Of a DNA stretch of 64,000 nt, positions 55,911 to 64,000 are shown in pieces; within the stretch, counting starts at the first letter, position 1, and each line of letters begins with the position of its first letter. This stretch comes from Aurantiacibacter rhizosphaerae. GTDB taxonomy: Bacteria > Pseudomonadota > Alphaproteobacteria > Sphingomonadales > Sphingomonadaceae. Where the stretch lies: the NCBI RefSeq assembly GCF_009807005.1, contig NZ_WUBR01000003.1:124001-188000 (forward strand), in the 5' to 3' direction. The notes under the pieces were generated by a model that was not told the DNA's origin, ran no database searches, and saw only the letters and a list, made by a program, of their open reading frames with translations. The position numbers were made by a program, and so were the translations under genes.

Positions 55911-56819
55911 CTATTCGTGATCGTGCCGCCCGAAATCGGGCCGTGCATCGTCCTGCCCCTGTTCCACGATCCGCCGCCGGATAGCACGGGTTTTCGAGAA
56001 TTGGTCGAACATCATCTCGCCGTCGCCGGCCCTGATCGCCTCTCGCATCAATGCCAGATCGCCCAGAAAGCGATCAAGCATGTCGAGCACCGCGTCGCGG
56101 TTGTTCAGGAAAACATCGCGCCACATCACAGGGTCACTGGCGGCAATGCGGGTGAAATCGCGGAAACCACCGGCGGAATATTTGATCACCTCGCCCCGCG
56201 TCACCTCTTCCAGATCGCTGGCGGTGCCCACGATGGTGTAGGCGATGAGGTGGGGGATGTGGCTGGTTACGGCCAGCACCAGATCGTGATGCTTCGCATC
56301 CATGATCTCTACCGTCGATCCCAGACCCTGCCAGAACGACTTCAGATTGGCGATCTGGCCTTCTGCCGCGCCATCGGGCGGGGTGATGATGCACCAGCGC
56401 TGATGAAACAGGCTGGAAAAGCCTGCGTCCGGCCCGGATTCCTCCGTGCCCGCAACGGGGTGCGCGGGGATGATCGTGTGATCGGGCAGGGCCTTTGCCA
56501 GGCTTTGTGAGACACTCAGCTTGGAAGAACCGACGTCGCTGATAACCGCTTCTGGTAAAAGGCCGGGGGCAAAAGCCTTTGCCGCGGCATCCATCGCGCC
56601 CACGGGCACGCACAGGATGACGAGATCGGCATCGCGCACAGCCTCCACCGGGTCATCCGCGATGGTGCCGCACAGATTGCGCGCCCGCGCCCGCTCACGA
56701 ACCGCAGGATCGGCATCGTAACCTGTGGTTTTCACATCGGGCAGGTGCGCTTCCACGGCCAAGCCGATGGACCCGCCCAGCAGCCCGAGGCCGATGATGG
56801 CAACATGCTGGAAGCTCAT
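55911..56819 (-). CDS. tyrA: prephenate/arogenate dehydrogenase family protein
   Basis: 302-aa NAD(P)-dependent dehydrogenase making the tyrosine precursor. Dinucleotide loop [27 protein letters not shown], and the family blocks [19 protein letters not shown] and [17 protein letters not shown] with catalytic His. Its ATG overlaps the hisC stop by four bases (ATGA). The hisC-type aminotransferase upstream may also serve aromatic amino acids. Confidence 0.92.
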   Translation of the reverse strand: MSFQHVAIIGLGLLGGSIGLAVEAHLPDVKTTGYDADPAVRERARARNLCGTIADDPVEAVRDADLVILCVPVGAMDAAAKAFAPGLLPEAVISDVGSSKLSVSQSLAKALPDHTIIPAHPVAGTEESGPDAGFSSLFHQRWCIITPPDGAAEGQIANLKSFWQGLGSTVEIMDAKHHDLVLAVTSHIPHLIAYTIVGTASDLEEVTRGEVIKYSAGGFRDFTRIAASDPVMWRDVFLNNRDAVLDMLDRFLGDLALMREAIRAGDGEMMFDQFSKTRAIRRRIVEQGQDDARPDFGRHDHE

Positions 56820-57922
56820 CGTGCGGCCTCACACAGTTGGCGCAGTGTCTCTGCAATTTCGGCCATCTGCCGGTCCGTTCCGATGGTGATGCGCAGCGCA
56901 TGGGGCAGGCCCTGACTAGGGAGGTGCCGCACCGCATATCCCGCCTGCGCAATCCCGCGCAGCGCGGCATCGGCAGTCAGCGCGCCTTCGAAAAGCACCA
57001 GCAGGAAATTCGCTTCGCTCGGCAATGCGCGCAGGCCGTGATTGCCTAGCGCCTCTATCGCCGTGGCAAAGCGGGCGCGGGCGGCGGCGTTATGCGTGCG
57101 GCTGCTGTCTACGAAAGACTGGTCTTCCAGCGCCGCGATGGCCGTGCGTTGGCCGCTGGTGGTGACGTTGAACGGTCCGCGCAGGCGGTTCAGGGCATCC
57201 ACCAGATGCGGCGCGCCGGTGCCCCAGCCAATCCGTTCCCCCGCAAGCCCATAAGCCTTCGAAAAGGTGCGCGTTACCAGCACGTTATCTTGCGTGGCGG
57301 CAAGTTCCAGCCCGCCATCGTCATCCGCGGCATCGACATATTCGGCATAGGCCTGATCCACCACCAACAGCACATCGGGTGCCAGCCCGGCATGCAGGCG
57401 CGCGACTTCTGCGCGGGGCAGGAATGTGCCCGTTGGGTTGTTGGGATTGTCCAGCAGCACCACTTTCGTGCGCGGGGTGACGCTGGCCAGCATGGCATCC
57501 ACCGATGCAGCGTAATCGTGATCCTCGGCCAGAACGTGATCCGCCCCCACCTTTTGCGCCAGCAGCGGGTAAAGCGAGAAGGCGAAGCGCGAGAACAGGA
57601 TCTCGTCACCGACGCCGGCAAAGGCCTGCACCGCGCAGTTCAGCAATTCGCCGGAGCCTGTGCCGCATACGATGCGCGCAGGGTCAATGCCGTGCACCTT
57701 GCCGATGGTTTCACGCAGCAGCGTGGCATCGGGATCGGGATAGCCTGCGGGCGAGGCCACCTCGGCTAGCGCGTCCATCGCCTTGGGCGAGCAACCCAGC
57801 GGGTTCTCGTTGGCGGAAAGCTTGACCAGCGGCTTGCCGTCGTCTCCCGCGCTCTTGCCCGGCACATAGGCGTGGATCGCCTCGATATAGGGCTTCATCT
57901 GCGGGCGGGAGCTTGGGGGCAT
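56816..57922 (-). CDS. hisC: histidinol-phosphate aminotransferase
   Basis: 368-aa PLP aminotransferase for histidine synthesis, possibly also aromatic amino acids given coupling to tyrA. Blocks [36 protein letters not shown] and the PLP lysine in [16 protein letters not shown]. The ATG at 57922 gives [19 protein letters not shown] and the family length; a second in-frame ATG at 57955 adds 11 residues. Longer readings overlap metX antisense and are not real. Confidence 0.92.
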   Translation of the reverse strand: MPPSSRPQMKPYIEAIHAYVPGKSAGDDGKPLVKLSANENPLGCSPKAMDALAEVASPAGYPDPDATLLRETIGKVHGIDPARIVCGTGSGELLNCAVQAFAGVGDEILFSRFAFSLYPLLAQKVGADHVLAEDHDYAASVDAMLASVTPRTKVVLLDNPNNPTGTFLPRAEVARLHAGLAPDVLLVVDQAYAEYVDAADDDGGLELAATQDNVLVTRTFSKAYGLAGERIGWGTGAPHLVDALNRLRGPFNVTTSGQRTAIAALEDQSFVDSSRTHNAAARARFATAIEALGNHGLRALPSEANFLLVLFEGALTADAALRGIAQAGYAVRHLPSQGLPHALRITIGTDRQMAEIAETLRQLCEAAR

Positions 57923-58030
57923 GGTCGAAGTCTCGTCAGTTGCGAAAGCGCGCATAGCTGCCCTTTGCAGCGATTGACAGCCCGCGATTGACACGCGCGC
58001 AAGCGACGCCCAAGTCCGCAGGCCGAGATC

Positions 58031-59134
58031 ATGGCCACAACAACCGCAATAGACTTCCGCACCCTCACGCTGGACGCGCCGTTGCCACTGGACAGCGGGC
58101 GCGCGCTGGCGGGTGTGGAAATGGCGTATGAAACCTATGGTGAACTGGCGGCGGACAAGTCCAACGCCGTGCTGGTGTGCCATGCGTTGACGGGGGACCA
58201 GTTCGTGGCGGGCACCAACCCCGTTACCGGCAAGCCCGGCTGGTGGGAACGCATGGTCGGCCCGGGCAAGCCGATCGACACGGATCGCTTCCACGTGATC
58301 TGCGCCAATGTGATCGGCAGTTGCCTTGGCTCCACCGGCCCTGCCAGCGCGGGTCCGGACGGGCAGCCCTATGCAATGGAATTCCCGGTCATCACCATTC
58401 GCGACATGGTGCGCGCGCAGATGGCCATGCTGGATGCGCTGGGCATCGGGCGGCTGCACGCCGTGGTGGGCGGATCGATGGGCGGGATGCAGGCCTTGTC
58501 CTGCGCGGCCAACTTCCCGGAACGCACGGACCGTGTGCTGGCCATTGCCACCACCGCGCGCCATTCCGCGCAGAACATCGCCTTTCACGAGATGGGGCGA
58601 CAGGCCATCATGGCGGACCCTAACTGGCAGGGCGGCAATTATTACGCTGGCGAAACGCCTGCAAAGGGGCTGGCCGTGGCGCGCATGGCCGCGCACATCA
58701 CCTACCTATCCGAAGAAGGGCTGACCGAGAAATTCGGCCGCCGCCTGCAGGACAGGGACGCCAAGAGCTTCGGCTTCGATGCCGATTTCCAGGTGGAAAG
58801 CTATCTGCGCTATCAGGGCCTCAGCTTCACCGATCGCTTCGATGCCAACAGCTATCTCTACATCACCCGCGCAATGGATTATTTCGATCTGGCGGAGGAG
58901 CATGGCGGATTGCTGGCCGATGCATTTCGCGGCGCGAAGGACACGCGTTTCTGCCTCGTCAGCTTCGACACAGACTGGCTTTATACCACTGCCGATATGC
59001 GCGAAGTGGTGCACGCGCTGAATGCCGTTGCGGCACCTGTCAGCTTTGTGGAACTCAGCGCACCATATGGCCACGACAGCTTCCTGCTGGATGTGCCAGC
59101 GCTGGACCGGGTGGTGAAGGGGTTCCTGGTATGA
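58031..59134 (+). CDS. metX: homoserine O-acetyltransferase
   Basis: 367-aa alpha/beta hydrolase-fold acyltransferase in methionine synthesis. Nucleophile loop [12 protein letters not shown]-terminal [17 protein letters not shown] and GCLGSTGP-like block ([14 protein letters not shown]), and C-terminal Asp/His in SFDTDWLYT and APYGHDSFL. metW follows, overlapping by four bases (ATGA), the usual metXW pair. Substrate acyl donor (acetyl or succinyl) cannot be read for certain. Confidence 0.96.
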   Translation: MATTTAIDFRTLTLDAPLPLDSGRALAGVEMAYETYGELAADKSNAVLVCHALTGDQFVAGTNPVTGKPGWWERMVGPGKPIDTDRFHVICANVIGSCLGSTGPASAGPDGQPYAMEFPVITIRDMVRAQMAMLDALGIGRLHAVVGGSMGGMQALSCAANFPERTDRVLAIATTARHSAQNIAFHEMGRQAIMADPNWQGGNYYAGETPAKGLAVARMAAHITYLSEEGLTEKFGRRLQDRDAKSFGFDADFQVESYLRYQGLSFTDRFDANSYLYITRAMDYFDLAEEHGGLLADAFRGAKDTRFCLVSFDTDWLYTTADMREVVHALNAVAAPVSFVELSAPYGHDSFLLDVPALDRVVKGFLV

Positions 59135-59721
59135 GCGCGCTGCGCCCCGATCTTGCCAAAATCGCCTATATGGTGCCCGCAAGTTCCCGCGTGCTGGATG
59201 TCGGCTGCGGGGAAGGGGACCTGATGGAAGTCCTGCAACTGCAAAAACAATGCGATGCGCGCGGGATGGAAATCGATGCCGAACAGGTGGCAAAGGCCGT
59301 TTCGCGCGGGCTTTCCGTGGTGCAGGGTGATGCCAATCGCGATCTTGCAGATTATCCCAATGGCGCGTTCGACGTTGCCGTGCTGAGCCAGACCCTGCAG
59401 ACCGCGCAGCGCCCCGACTGGCTGCTGGAACAGCTTTTGCGCGTTGGGCGGGAGGCTTTTGTCAGCTTCCCCAATTTCGCCTATTGGCGCATGCGCCTGT
59501 CGCTGCTGCGCAATGGCCGTATGCCGATCTCTCGGCACCTGCCGGGCAGCTGGTATGAAACCGCCAATATCCACCATCTGACCATTGCCGATTTCCGCGA
59601 ATTCCTGTCGCAGCGCGGGGTGAACATCAGTGGCAGCTGGTTTTTTGCCGATGGCCGGGAAATAGGCGGACGCAACGCAAACTGGCGCGCCGAACACGCA
59701 GTCTTCCAGTTGAGTCGTTAG
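59131..59721 (+). CDS. metW: methionine biosynthesis protein MetW
   Basis: 196-aa protein with a SAM-methyltransferase-like core ([31 protein letters not shown]) that partners MetX in methionine synthesis. Blocks [22 protein letters not shown] and [11 protein letters not shown] are family markers. Coupled to metX; it ends 9 bases from the convergent diguanylate cyclase gene. Confidence 0.94.
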   Translation: MSALRPDLAKIAYMVPASSRVLDVGCGEGDLMEVLQLQKQCDARGMEIDAEQVAKAVSRGLSVVQGDANRDLADYPNGAFDVAVLSQTLQTAQRPDWLLEQLLRVGREAFVSFPNFAYWRMRLSLLRNGRMPISRHLPGSWYETANIHHLTIADFREFLSQRGVNISGSWFFADGREIGGRNANWRAEHAVFQLSR

Positions 59722-59730
59722 CCCCTGTCG

Positions 59731-60951
59731 TTAAGCGGCGGCGCGTGCGCGCTCCCGTTCGCGTTCTGCCTGCCGCGCGGCTTCGCGGCCTGCCGATGGA
59801 TCCCCATCCACGCAAACGCGATTGCGGCCGGAATTCTTCGCCAGGTAAAGCGCCATGTCAGCCGTTTGCAGGGCAACGCGCAGCGGGGTGAACCTGCCGT
59901 ATGCAGCGATGCCGAAACTGGCGGTGATCACGTGATCGTCCGTCAGTTCTACCAGGCGCAGCGTCATCAATTCGCGGCGCAATTGCTCTGCGTGGCGGCG
60001 CGCCATCTCTACGTCTGCGCCCGGCAGCCAGATGGCAAACTCCTCCCCGCCGATGCGGGCAGGCTGGCCCATGCAATCCAGCAGGCTGGCAACCGCGCGG
60101 ATCACCGCGTCGCCTGCCGCATGGCCGTACTGATCGTTGATGCGCTTGAAATTGTCGATATCGCAGATCACCAGTGAGCCACTGCCACGATCGGGCTGGT
60201 TTGCCATTGTCTCAAAGGCGCGGCGATTGGGCAGGTTCGTGAGGAAATCATGCTCCGCCCGCATGCGATAAAGGTGCAGGGAATCGGTCACCAGGCGGGT
60301 GATTGTCAGCAGCACGACCGCGGGCACTAAAATCGCGAACAGGAAGACGAGAATGTCCTGCAGATCCTGACGCGAAAAATCGGCAAATGGCACATCCCGT
60401 CCCACCAGCACCGGAAATACAGGAATGCGCAGGATATAGATCGCACTTACCAACGTAAGGGCGCAGATCAAGGCGGTATCAATCTGGTCCCCGCGCCTGC
60501 CTGCCCGCTGCACGGCGATGACGGCCCTCATCATCGCTGCGGCACCTGCAAGCTGGGACGGCAAGAATTGCAGCACATGCGGCACCGGCAGCTGCAGCAG
60601 CGCCAATGAGGTAAGGATCGCAGCGCCGCAAATGGCGAAAAATGTGCGGCTGGAGCGCCTCTGGCCGTAGGCGATACGCACCGACTCGCCGACGCAGACA
60701 TAGGACAGCACAACTGTCGCCGTGGTCACCCACAGGTCTAGCTGGGTGATGCTGTTATCCTTCAGCGCCAGGCTTTCTATAATGCCGAACAACAGCGCTA
60801 CGCCCATCCAGATCAGCGCCGCATGTCGTTGTAATGATGCACAGATTACGGCGCAGAATACGCACAGTCCTGCCACAAGTGCAGTCATCGCGAAGATTGC
60901 GCTCACGGTCATGATTAGGGGCGGCCTGGCAGTTGCATGGCCCACAGCCAT
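59731..60951 (-). CDS. membrane GGDEF diguanylate cyclase without inhibitory site
   Basis: 406-aa protein with six hydrophobic segments (about residues 13-225) and a C-terminal GGDEF domain (HDFLTNLPNRRAFE at about residue 234, GGEEF at 301-305). It should make cyclic di-GMP. The usual inhibitory RxxD five residues before the active site is replaced by LLDCMGQPARI, so feedback control by product is probably absent. No sensor domain apart from the membrane part is seen. An alternative ATG lies at 60912. Confidence 0.9.
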   Translation of the reverse strand: MAVGHATARPPLIMTVSAIFAMTALVAGLCVFCAVICASLQRHAALIWMGVALLFGIIESLALKDNSITQLDLWVTTATVVLSYVCVGESVRIAYGQRRSSRTFFAICGAAILTSLALLQLPVPHVLQFLPSQLAGAAAMMRAVIAVQRAGRRGDQIDTALICALTLVSAIYILRIPVFPVLVGRDVPFADFSRQDLQDILVFLFAILVPAVVLLTITRLVTDSLHLYRMRAEHDFLTNLPNRRAFETMANQPDRGSGSLVICDIDNFKRINDQYGHAAGDAVIRAVASLLDCMGQPARIGGEEFAIWLPGADVEMARRHAEQLRRELMTLRLVELTDDHVITASFGIAAYGRFTPLRVALQTADMALYLAKNSGRNRVCVDGDPSAGREAARQAERERERARAAA

Positions 60952-61005
60952 AGAGACGCGAGGTAAAAACTCGTTAAATTCTAAAAATCTATTGCAATAT
61001 TTCTT

Positions 61006-61521
61006 TTAGAACGCCGCGAGACCTGATCCCGCCAGTGCGGAAAGTGATATTGCCGGCAACATCCCCAGCAGGCTGGCCGAAAGAAATGCGCGGGCGCCGA
61101 TCGGCGTGGCCGCGCAGCCAGCGGTGACGATCACGTTGGGAAGTCCGCCGATCCTTGCGCCCACCACATACAGCGGGCCGCGGCGTCCAAGATGATCCTG
61201 AATGCCATCCATGCGCGCGCCAAACCGACGGCGCAGGCGCGGCCCCAACCAGCGGCGGGAGGCGAGGAACAGCAAATGCGTGCCGATGGTGACGCCAAGT
61301 GCCACCACCAATATTCCGGCAATGCCAAGCACCAGACCGCTGAGGAACGACATGGTGTTCACCGCGCCGGGAACCGACATGGCAACCAGTGAGGCGGTGA
61401 CCGCTGCGAGGATTGCGGGGAGTGCGAACGGGCCAGCCGGCATTGCTGCCAGGCTATCCAGCATGGCCATCGGAAAGATCGATGAAATCAGCGCGTCCAC
61501 ATAGAACTGACGCAGGTTCAT
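61006..61521 (-). CDS. VTT-domain (TVP38/DedA-like) membrane protein
   Basis: 171-aa inner-membrane protein with four or five hydrophobic helices, including MSFLSGLVLGIAGILVVALGVTIGTHLLF and the block RRGPLYVVGARIGGLPNVIVTAGCAA, which resembles the conserved VTT turn. These proteins are linked to phospholipid flipping and membrane homeostasis. ATG at 61521 chosen as the start of the first helix. Function otherwise unknown; not obviously in the fds operon. Confidence 0.7.
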   Translation of the reverse strand: MNLRQFYVDALISSIFPMAMLDSLAAMPAGPFALPAILAAVTASLVAMSVPGAVNTMSFLSGLVLGIAGILVVALGVTIGTHLLFLASRRWLGPRLRRRFGARMDGIQDHLGRRGPLYVVGARIGGLPNVIVTAGCAATPIGARAFLSASLLGMLPAISLSALAGSGLAAF

Positions 61522-61581
61522 GGTTCGGGTTCCCGATGCGACCGGATGTTGCGCAAAAGCGTTGCGCCGTTGCAACACTTG

Positions 61582-62364
61582 TCAGCGCGTGTCTGACCCA
61601 TCGTTGACGCACAGCACGCTGTCTTCACGCGCCAGGCACCACAGGCTTAGGCCCGCCGCACGTGCACGGTCCACCGCCATGCTGGTGGGCAATGATATGG
61701 TGACAAGCCGCGTCGCGCCCGCGCGCACGGCCTTCTCCACGATCTCGTAAGAACACCGCGCGCTGGAGAGGATGTAGCCTTCGGCCGCATCCTGGGATGC
61801 ATGCGCCATGGCGCCCACCAGCTTGTCCATCGCGTTATGCCGGCCAACATCTTCGCGGGCGTGCAGGATGGTGCCGTCCAGCGTGCAGAAGGCGGCGGCA
61901 TGGGCAGCGCCTGTCTCACGGGTCAAAGGCTGGTGATCGCGCAAGGTGCCCAGCGCGGCGAAAATCGCTTGCGGGTCCAGCGTGTGATGCCGTGCAACCG
62001 GCGGCAGGGGCTTGCTGACCGCTTCAAGGTTCTCGATCCCGCACAAGCCGCAGCTTGATTCCGCCACTCGCGTGCGAACGCGATCGGTCAGTTTTTCTAT
62101 GCCCAGCCCGGTCAATTGCGCTCGCGCGATCCAGCCATGCTCCACCTCCACCACGGCGATGTCGTCGATATCGGCGGGAGTTTTCGCCAGCCCTTCGGTC
62201 AGCGCAAAGCCGCGCGCGAAATCTTCCAGATCGTGCGGGCTGGCCATCATCACAGCATAGGAGAGGCCGTTATATTCCAGGGCAACAGGCACTTCAGGAA
62301 CCCATGCCCGCTCCAAAGAGCGCGTGGTTCCGTCCGCCCCGAACTGTAGCGGCTTATCCGGCAT
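61582..62364 (-). CDS. fdhD: formate dehydrogenase accessory sulfurtransferase FdhD
   Basis: 260-aa sulfurtransferase that sulfurates the molybdenum cofactor of formate dehydrogenase. The Cys pair C105-GLC108-G is the active motif; GREDVGRHNAMDKLVG and LSSARCSYEIVEKAV are family blocks. The ATG at 62364 lies inside the fdsD gene (overlap of 11 bases); an upstream in-frame extension overlaps fdsD and is not used. Serves the alpha subunit encoded next to it. Confidence 0.93.
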   Translation of the reverse strand: MPDKPLQFGADGTTRSLERAWVPEVPVALEYNGLSYAVMMASPHDLEDFARGFALTEGLAKTPADIDDIAVVEVEHGWIARAQLTGLGIEKLTDRVRTRVAESSCGLCGIENLEAVSKPLPPVARHHTLDPQAIFAALGTLRDHQPLTRETGAAHAAAFCTLDGTILHAREDVGRHNAMDKLVGAMAHASQDAAEGYILSSARCSYEIVEKAVRAGATRLVTISLPTSMAVDRARAAGLSLWCLAREDSVLCVNDGSDTR

Positions 62365-62638
62365 CCGAATTGTGCAGCCCGCCCGCCTTGGAAAAATCGG
62401 TGGCGCGGGTTTGCGAACCGGGGTGCGCGCCTTGGGCCAGCTGCTCGATGGCTTGGGCGGCAATCGGGTCCAGCCCGCTGCGATCGCCGGTGAATATGCA
62501 TTGCTTCATCCGCGGATCCCAGAAGCTTTCGATATGGTCTGCCGTGGCCAGCACCGCCTTGTCGTGCCCGATGGCGACGAAGTTCTTGGCGATCTGGTTG
62601 GCAAAGCGCGTCAGCGTTTCGAGCTGGCTCTTGCTCAT
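62354..62638 (-). CDS. fdsD: formate dehydrogenase subunit delta
   Basis: 94-aa subunit found only in NAD-dependent molybdenum formate dehydrogenases. Opens MSKSQLETLTRFANQIAKNFVAIGHDKAV, then ATADHIESFWDPRMKQCIF and DRSGLDPIAAQAIEQL. It overlaps fdsA by four bases and fdhD by eleven, so all are coupled. Confidence 0.92.
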   Translation of the reverse strand: MSKSQLETLTRFANQIAKNFVAIGHDKAVLATADHIESFWDPRMKQCIFTGDRSGLDPIAAQAIEQLAQGAHPGSQTRATDFSKAGGLHNSDAG

Positions 62639-64000
62639 TCCGCCGGCTCCATCGTGTCTTCACCCGCAATGCGGCGGCTGCGTTCGCTGAGTTCCTGGTA
62701 GTCTTCCTGCCAGTCCGTCGGCCCGTTGCTGGGCATCACCTGCACCGCCGTCACCTTGTATTCCGGGCAGTTGGTGGCCCAGTCGGAGTAATCGGTGGTG
62801 ACGACGTTGGCCTGCGTCGCAGGGTGGTGGAAGGTGGTGTAGACAACGCCGGGTGCCACGCGATCGGTTACCTTCACACGCAGGGTCGTTTCGCCTGTGC
62901 GGCTGGCAAGCTTCGTCCAGTCGCCATCCTTCAGGCCGCGGTTTTCGGCATCTGCGGGGTGCATTTCCAGCAGGTCCTCCTCATGCCACACGGTGTTGGC
63001 CGTGCGCCGCGTCTGCGCGCCGACGTTATACTGGCTGAGGATGCGGCCCGTGGTCAGCAGCAGCGGGAAGCGCGGGCCGGTTTTCTCATCGGTGGGGACG
63101 TAATCCGTCACCACGAACAGGCCCTTGCCGCGCACGAAGCCTTCCATGTGCATCACGGGCGATCCATCCGGATGCGTCTCGTTCACCGGCCATTGCACGC
63201 TGCCGCGTTCCTGCAGCATGTCCCAGCTTACGCCGGCAAAGCTGCCGGTAAGGCGCGCGATTTCGTCCAGGATTTCGCTCGGATGCTCGTACTGCCACTC
63301 CGCGCCCAGCGCGTTGGCCAGCAACTGCGTGACTTCCCAGTCCTCATAGCCATTGGCCGGTTCCATCACCTTGCGCACCGGCTGGATGCGGCGCTCGGCA
63401 TTGGTGAAGGTGCCGTTCTTCTCCAGGAAGGTGGAGCCGGGCAGGAAGACGTGGGCGTAATTCGCCGTCTCGTTCAGGAAGAGATCGTGCACGATCACGC
63501 AGTCCATCGCGGAAAGGCCATCGGCCACGTGCTGCGTGTTGGGATCGGATTGCAGGATATCCTCGCCCTGGATGTAGATCGCCTTGAAGGTGCCATCCAC
63601 GGCGGCATCCAGCATGTTGTTGATGCGCAGGCCGGGGTTGGGATCGAGCGAAACGCCCCAGTCCTTCTCGAACATTTCACGCGTCACGCTATCGGACAGG
63701 TGTCGATAGCCGGGCAGTTCGTGCGGGAAGCTGCCCATGTCGCAGGCGCCCTGCACGTTGTTCTGGCCGCGCAGCGGGTTCACGCCCACACCCTTGCGGC
63801 CGATATTGCCGGTGACCATCGCCAGATTGGCAATCGCCATCACGGTGGATGAACCTTGCGAATGCTCTGTCACGCCAAGGCCGTAATAGATCGCGCCATT
63901 GCCGCCGGTGGCATAAAGCCGCGCGGCGGCGCGCAGATCGTCGGCAGGAACGCGGGTTACAGGCTCCAGCGTTTCGGGGCTGTGGCGTTCGTCGGAAACG
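62635..64000 (-). CDS. fdsA: formate dehydrogenase subunit alpha (5' part beyond window)
   Basis: Molybdenum-containing catalytic subunit that oxidises formate to CO2. The gene runs off the right edge; about 455 C-terminal codons are in the window. Molybdopterin blocks: TVMAIANLAMVTGNIGRKGVGVNPLRGQNNVQGACDMG, YIQGEDILQSDPN, and the C-terminal dinucleotide-binding FHHPATQANVVT. Ends SRRIAGEDTMEPAE, overlapping fdsD. Beta and gamma subunit genes would be expected upstream, outside the window. Confidence 0.94.
   Translation of the reverse strand, partial: VSDERHSPETLEPVTRVPADDLRAAARLYATGGNGAIYYGLGVTEHSQGSSTVMAIANLAMVTGNIGRKGVGVNPLRGQNNVQGACDMGSFPHELPGYRHLSDSVTREMFEKDWGVSLDPNPGLRINNMLDAAVDGTFKAIYIQGEDILQSDPNTQHVADGLSAMDCVIVHDLFLNETANYAHVFLPGSTFLEKNGTFTNAERRIQPVRKVMEPANGYEDWEVTQLLANALGAEWQYEHPSEILDEIARLTGSFAGVSWDMLQERGSVQWPVNETHPDGSPVMHMEGFVRGKGLFVVTDYVPTDEKTGPRFPLLLTTGRILSQYNVGAQTRRTANTVWHEEDLLEMHPADAENRGLKDGDWTKLASRTGETTLRVKVTDRVAPGVVYTTFHHPATQANVVTTDYSDWATNCPEYKVTAVQVMPSNGPTDWQEDYQELSERSRRIAGEDTMEPAE

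Noticed and set aside
57956-58696. N-terminal extension of hisC by 247 codons
   Set aside because: It would lie antisense to metX, lacks any domain, and the family start is at 57922.

Overview
The window is a dense, high-GC chromosomal segment of an alphaproteobacterium. It most resembles the Sphingomonadales (Erythrobacteraceae type). The reasons are a bacterial CDC48-type ATPase, several TonB-dependent receptors, a TonB receptor-phytase operon, DUF885 and host-attachment proteins, and the gene order zinc-ribbon protein / ftsE-ftsX-ydcF-plsC. Both window edges cut a gene: a CDC48 ATPase on the left and formate dehydrogenase alpha on the right. I see no insertion sequence, integrase, prophage, CRISPR array or rRNA; there is one tRNA (Leu, anticodon GAG).

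Layout. 1-9 kb: CDC48 ATPase, MscS channel, polA, a small acidic lipoprotein, a beta-lactamase-fold protein, a host-attachment protein and a lipoprotein methyltransferase. 9-13 kb: a probable copper/metal cluster (DUF305-beta-propeller, His-rich small protein, outer-membrane barrel). 13-22 kb: amino-acid permease, DUF885 lipoprotein, groSL with a CIRCE operator, MATE exporter, cytochrome c lipoprotein and a PagL-like lipid A deacylase. 21-24.5 kb: rplJ-rplL with a long leader, a second acidic lipoprotein, and a three-gene unit (42-aa membrane peptide, DUF2975 protein, small HTH regulator). 24.6-33 kb: phytase/TonB-receptor operon with a Pho-box-like site, a TbpB-like lipoprotein and putA. 33-38 kb: an Nmad3-like protein, plsC-ydcF-ftsX-ftsE and a zinc-ribbon protein with 21 consecutive prolines.

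38.3-47.1 kb is the most distinctive accessory segment: carboxylesterase, SDR dehydrogenase, TonB receptor, D-2-hydroxyacid (D-lactate type) dehydrogenase and MFS transporter, followed by an AraC and an FCD-type GntR regulator. One 13-bp dyad (consensus CCTAT-N3-ATAGG) occurs two to three times over the TonB-receptor promoter. It occurs twice more, as a perfect inverted repeat, in front of the regulator genes. I infer a self-contained, ligand-induced uptake and breakdown system for an ester of a hydroxy acid; its substrate is unknown.

47-64 kb: a small membrane protein, a rimB-rimK-aspartoacylase operon (rimB has no normal start codon and probably begins at AUU), ligD-ku for end joining, a glycine-rich small protein, trxB, an enoyl-CoA hydratase, tyrA-hisC, metX-metW, a diguanylate cyclase, a VTT-type membrane protein and the formate dehydrogenase genes fdsA-fdsD-fdhD.
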